Positions 31,632 to 34,511 of a stretch of 34,511 nucleotides of DNA are shown in pieces; position 1 is the first letter of the stretch, and each line of letters starts with the position of its first letter. The stretch covers positions 1 to 34,511 of the forward strand of contig CALVCT010000017.1 in the NCBI GenBank assembly GCA_944326055.1, in the 5' to 3' direction. Below the pieces are notes generated by a model. That model made no database searches. It saw nothing but the letters and a program-made list of their open reading frames with translations, and was not told where the DNA came from. The translations under genes were made by a program, and so were the position numbers. This DNA comes from an uncultured Erysipelotrichaceae bacterium (lineage in GTDB: Bacteria; Bacillota_I; Bacilli_A; Erysipelotrichales; Erysipelotrichaceae).

Positions 31632-32368
31632 TATCGAACTCTCCCTTCATAAGCATCTGTCAAAGCATTATTGTGTACGTCAGCTCCTTTTACATTCGCA
31701 GATAAGAGCACTGGAGCTTCAATGCCATTTTCGACATATAGTTTATAGATCTCAGCTTCAAGACACTGAGCTAAAACATTAGCAACAGTACCAAAGAGTT
31801 GGCCAACACCACGACCATCGACTTCAGCTAAAATATCGGGTTCATCTAAAGTCGTCATGATCGCTAGATCAGCAATATCTAAAAGTCTCTTACCACTATC
31901 ATCGATAGCTGGCAAGACATCATAAGAATTCTTATTAACTAATGCGATGACCTTCTGACCCTTACTTTTAGCATATAGCGCCATCTTGACGATTAGTGGC
32001 TCATTGCCTTTTTGTGATACTAAGACATAAGCATCACGGTCATCGAGTTTGTAGATAGAAAGTAGATCTTCTAAGATACTTGCATCTTGATATACTGACA
32101 TATCATCGATCTTTGACTGTTCGATCATGCCACGAGTGAGAAGATCAGATACTTTGATACCATGGAATGGTGAAAGTCCACCAGCGCGAAAGAAAAGTTC
32201 ATTGACGAACTCTTCACCGGGTCCGACACCGAACAATTGAACTATTCCGCCTTTTTGGATCGTAGAAAATAGAGACTGTGCTACTTCTGACAAGAGGTCA
32301 GAATTAGCACTGAAGTTGTCATCGATCGCTTTGATAAAGCGATCGGCAATAAACACCTCGCTATTCAT
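31631..32368 (-). CDS. SIS-domain protein, degenerate paralogue, first gene of the operon
   Basis: 245 residues aligned by eye over the whole length with the next gene: QLFGVGPGEEFVNELFFRAG corresponds to HIFGTGHSIG.., KVSDLLTRGMIEQSK to RLTDFVTKGVITLKE, and GVGQLFGTVANVLAQCLEAE to the C-terminal loop. The second ligand loop reads VLVSQKGNEPLIVK, lacking the S-x-S-G of active SIS proteins. It may be a non-catalytic partner or a sensor. GGGGAGAG precedes the ATG. It is the first gene after the poly-G promoter. Confidence 0.85.
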   Translation of the reverse strand: MNSEVFIADRFIKAIDDNFSANSDLLSEVAQSLFSTIQKGGIVQLFGVGPGEEFVNELFFRAGGLSPFHGIKVSDLLTRGMIEQSKIDDMSVYQDASILEDLLSIYKLDDRDAYVLVSQKGNEPLIVKMALYAKSKGQKVIALVNKNSYDVLPAIDDSGKRLLDIADLAIMTTLDEPDILAEVDGRGVGQLFGTVANVLAQCLEAEIYKLYVENGIEAPVLLSANVKGADVHNNALTDAYEGRVR

Positions 32369-32394
32369 ATTCTCTCCCCTCTGTTTATAAAGAA

Positions 32395-32423
32395 AATATA
32401 CCCCCCCCGTATCTTTGTGTCAA
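32395..32423 (-). promoter_or_regulatory. Promoter of the amino-sugar operon with G8 in its spacer
   Basis: On the minus strand a perfect TTGACA (32423-32418), a 17-base spacer CAAAGATACGGGGGGGG, then TATATT (32400-32395). The last eight spacer bases are all G, so slippage would change the spacing from the optimum. Confidence 0.85.
32401..32408 (-). repeat. Homopolymer of eight G (C on plus strand)
   Basis: Uninterrupted C8 on the plus strand in an AT-rich promoter; by far the most conspicuous G/C run noticed in the window. Confidence 0.95.
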
Positions 32424-32428
32424 CATCA

Positions 32429-32448
32429 ATTTGCAAGTGCTTTCAAAT
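32429..32448. promoter_or_regulatory. Dyad upstream of the amino-sugar promoter, cre-like
   Basis: ATTTGCAAGTGCTTTCAAAT is a 20-base imperfect palindrome (ATTTG.AAG..CTT.CAAAT) ending six bases before the -35 box. The minus strand contains TGAAAGCACTTGCA, 12 of 14 matches to the CcpA cre consensus. It could equally be the site of a dedicated regulator. Confidence 0.55.
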
Positions 32449-32495
32449 ATTCGTTGTATTTCCAAGCAAGTTTTTTCAAAACTTTTGCAAGCAAC

Positions 32496-32522
32496 AAAAA
32501 AGCTCTCGTCCAAACAAGAGCC
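32496..32522 (-). terminator. Second terminator after the surface-protein gene
   Basis: On the minus strand GCTCTTGT-TTGG-ACGAGAGC followed by six T; eight-base stem with one G-T pair. Confidence 0.85.
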
Positions 32523-32568
32523 AAAGATGATCTCACAAAGATCAAAGACCTATATATCATAACAAAGC

Positions 32569-32601
32569 CAAAAGAAAACCATCACCCGGGCTGAGTGATG
32601 G
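32569..32601 (-). terminator. First terminator after the surface-protein gene
   Basis: Stem CCATCAC/GTGATGG around nine bases, then TTTTCTTTT on the minus strand, about 20 bases after the stop. Confidence 0.8.
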
Positions 32602-32623
32602 CTTTTAGTTTAGTCAGTGATCA

Positions 32624-34321
32624 TTACTTCGTACTTGTATCAACGATCATGAACTTGATGACACATGCATCATATTCATCTGACCAGATATATTCATCAC
32701 CGAATTCTTTCTGACACTCTTTAGTGTTAGATGGTAAATCTTTAGATGGTGATGATGGACGATATGTAGGTCTTGATGGTTTTTCTTGTGTGACTGGTGT
32801 TGTGATCGTTCCATTTGCTTGAACTACAATACCATTTACGGTTGCTGGTGTGTTTGTTTTATTCACTACTGTGGTGCCTTCAGGAAGTTGTAATGATGTA
32901 CCTGCTGGGACATTAGTCAAAGTGACAGTATCTCCTAGATTTGCTGCTGATGTAGATTCAATCGAAGCTTTACCAACTGCATAAGTTGAACCGATGGTTG
33001 CTTGTGGTTGTGATGCTTGATCTACATATGCAGATGGATCAGATGTGAATGTACCGCCACTGACTATTTTCTTATCATCTTCTTCGACGAAATCAGAATC
33101 TATCGCTTTGATTCCTCCGTCAAAACTACCATCAGTTATTTTTACACTAACATCTTGATCGATTTGTTCTGTTGATTTTAAATTACAATCAAGGTTACGT
33201 ACTCCATAATTTGACGACGTGAATAGTCCACCAGAAATATTTACTTCTAGATTAGATGTTGCATACCCAGCCCCTCGTCTACCTATTATAGTTATTGAAT
33301 CGCCGATGTTTGATGAACCACTATTACTACGATACATGCTTAATAGAGTGTCGTCAGTCTCGTATATATCCGCACCAGACAATTCAGTACCACCACTAAT
33401 TGTTCCAGAGTATACGTTAAGTGTTCCACTACATACCTCAACACCTGATCCATTGGTACTTGTTATCGTCGGACCATTGTCATTTAATTTGCCTATACTT
33501 AAAACGCCTGAACTTGGCCAATATATTGAAGTCCTTCTAGATGATAATGTACCTCCATTTATACTTAAACTTGATCCACTATCACCTCCAGAGTATAAGT
33601 TATTTGTTGATGCAACATAGCCATCTGAAATCAATATCCCATCATCGATCACTACTTCAGCTCCCGGACTGTTGTTGTTATAATTTCTGTTAAAAATCAC
33701 AAGAACCGATTTACCTTCAGCGTGAGTTTGGTCTGATTCTAATCTGCCACCTGTTATACTCACTCTTCCACCATACGTCTCTATACAATCTACGTATTTG
33801 CTATATACTTTACCACTCGTTTCTACTGAGCCTCCAACATTAACAATCGTAGCAGCCACGCTATTTCCGTAATTATTTATTTCCGCATCGCCCCCTAAAG
33901 TAAATTCACCCTCGTTAACAACAGCATTAACAGCAACTGTTGAAAGATTGATACTACCATTTGTAATCATCAAATTGCCTTTGTTATAGATATGGCATTC
34001 AAAACTAGGACTTCCTTGTATCTCATCATATACTATTTTTTTGCCGTAAGAAGAACTCAATAAGAGTTTATTTCCATTTAAATTCAAAGTAACAGACTTT
34101 TCTTCAGGAATTTCAATCGCTGAGCTTGAATTTAATTGTCCACCTAATTCAACGGTAAACTCGTTTGATTCTGTATTGTCGATGGCTTCTTGTATACTAT
34201 CAAAATAATTCGTTTCTCCATCGTTCTCTATAACTTTTACTAAACCATCTTCTGCACTTATTGGGACCAATAAGGTGATCACTGCCATTGTTGACAGCAA
34301 TAGTTTTAATAGCTTCTTCAT
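32624..34321 (-). CDS. Secreted beta-helix-like surface protein
   Basis: 565 residues. A Sec signal peptide covers about 1-23 (MKKLLKLLLSTMAVITLLVP). Residues about 30-450 are repetitive short strands rich in Gly, Asn, Ser and Thr with recurring patterns (LNLNGNKLLLSSS, MITNGSINLS, VSITGGRLESD, VNISGGLFTSS, VKITDGSFDGG), as in right-handed beta-helix adhesins. A Pro/Ser-rich linker follows (PSRPTYRPSSPSKDLPSN), then a small C-terminal domain with paired Cys and WSDEYDACV, a motif seen in surface proteins of Erysipelotrichia-like bacteria (from memory). No LPxTG or membrane anchor is seen. GGGAG precedes the ATG. Base use of the middle part differs from its neighbours. Confidence 0.85.
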   Translation of the reverse strand: MKKLLKLLLSTMAVITLLVPISAEDGLVKVIENDGETNYFDSIQEAIDNTESNEFTVELGGQLNSSSAIEIPEEKSVTLNLNGNKLLLSSSYGKKIVYDEIQGSPSFECHIYNKGNLMITNGSINLSTVAVNAVVNEGEFTLGGDAEINNYGNSVAATIVNVGGSVETSGKVYSKYVDCIETYGGRVSITGGRLESDQTHAEGKSVLVIFNRNYNNNSPGAEVVIDDGILISDGYVASTNNLYSGGDSGSSLSINGGTLSSRRTSIYWPSSGVLSIGKLNDNGPTITSTNGSGVEVCSGTLNVYSGTISGGTELSGADIYETDDTLLSMYRSNSGSSNIGDSITIIGRRGAGYATSNLEVNISGGLFTSSNYGVRNLDCNLKSTEQIDQDVSVKITDGSFDGGIKAIDSDFVEEDDKKIVSGGTFTSDPSAYVDQASQPQATIGSTYAVGKASIESTSAANLGDTVTLTNVPAGTSLQLPEGTTVVNKTNTPATVNGIVVQANGTITTPVTQEKPSRPTYRPSSPSKDLPSNTKECQKEFGDEYIWSDEYDACVIKFMIVDTSTK

Positions 34322-34359
34322 TTCACTTCTCCCTCTACATTAAGATGTAAGAACACTAA

Positions 34360-34410
34360 AAAGCACCCTTTCTATAGATATTGTCACATATCTAAGATGA
34401 TGGGTGCTTT
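34360..34410 (-). terminator. Large hairpin with T-run upstream of the surface-protein gene
   Basis: Arms AAAGCACCC and GGGTGCTTT, with an inner TAGATAT/ATATCTA stem. On the minus strand TTTTT follows. The ATG lies only 38 bases further on, so it is either the terminator of an upstream unit or an attenuator in the leader. Confidence 0.65.
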
Positions 34411-34457
34411 ATAAAAGTTCTTATTGTCTAAGAATAAGTTCTCTATTACATAACTAG

Positions 34458-34511
<54 letters not shown>

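Overview
The window reads as chromosomal DNA of a low-GC Firmicute. The gene set (mannose-family PTS, butyrate kinase, SigI/RsgI, CotH/VTC/DUF4956, CmpB-like permease, CoA-disulfide reductase) and the C-terminal paired-Cys/Trp motif of the surface protein suggest an anaerobic gut-type lineage such as the Erysipelotrichia. That placement is inference; no rRNA or other taxonomic marker is present. Coding is dense, most genes lie on the minus strand, and genes within operons overlap or almost touch. Codon use strongly favours ATC and GAT, so GATC is very frequent. No tRNA, rRNA, CRISPR array, insertion sequence or prophage gene was seen, and no gene-free stretch exceeds 300 bases.

Layout. 1-2187 (minus): small protein, Cys-type alpha/beta hydrolase, cyclophilin-like protein and aldo/keto reductase (cut by the window start), divergent from a LysR regulator (2274-3158). 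3289-6646: FlaR-like P-loop kinase, CmpB-family membrane protein and a CoA-disulfide reductase/rhodanese fusion. 6670-10595 (minus): small basic protein, butyrate kinase, M32 carboxypeptidase, alanine dehydrogenase. 10655-11750: cupin and carboxymuconolactone-decarboxylase-like pair with its own promoter and operator-like dyad. 11855-15216: PatB-type C-S lyase with a three-gene polar amino-acid (probably cystine) ABC importer.

15347-20462 is the most interesting region. A sigma factor SigI and its membrane anti-sigma factor RsgI are followed by a lipoprotein that repeats the RsgI extracytoplasmic domain and ends in 15-residue Asp/Tyr/Asn/Gly repeats. Next come a VTC polyphosphate-polymerase-like protein, a DUF4956 membrane protein and a membrane-anchored CotH kinase. 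SigI-like promoters (ACCCC ... CGWA) lie before sigI and before the lipoprotein gene, so the locus looks like one self-regulated envelope-signalling and protein-modification module.

20674-23284: a three-gene cassette (MazG-like pyrophosphohydrolase, nuclease-helicase of the DUF2075 type, helical protein) ending in a terminator. 23406-25690: HAD phosphatase, patatin-like lipase and a divergent MBL-fold hydrolase. 25818-32368: a nine-gene amino-sugar operon (two SIS proteins, NanE, PTS IIC/IID/IIB/IIA, a ceramidase-like hydrolase, a HAD phosphatase). Its promoter has an uninterrupted run of eight G in a 17-base spacer, a classic phase-variation design. 32624-34321: a secreted beta-helix-like surface protein, with a large hairpin upstream and then a tetranucleotide repeat that runs into the window end.

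Four genes lacking a Shine-Dalgarno sequence have a -10 box 6-7 bases before the ATG, suggesting leaderless transcripts.
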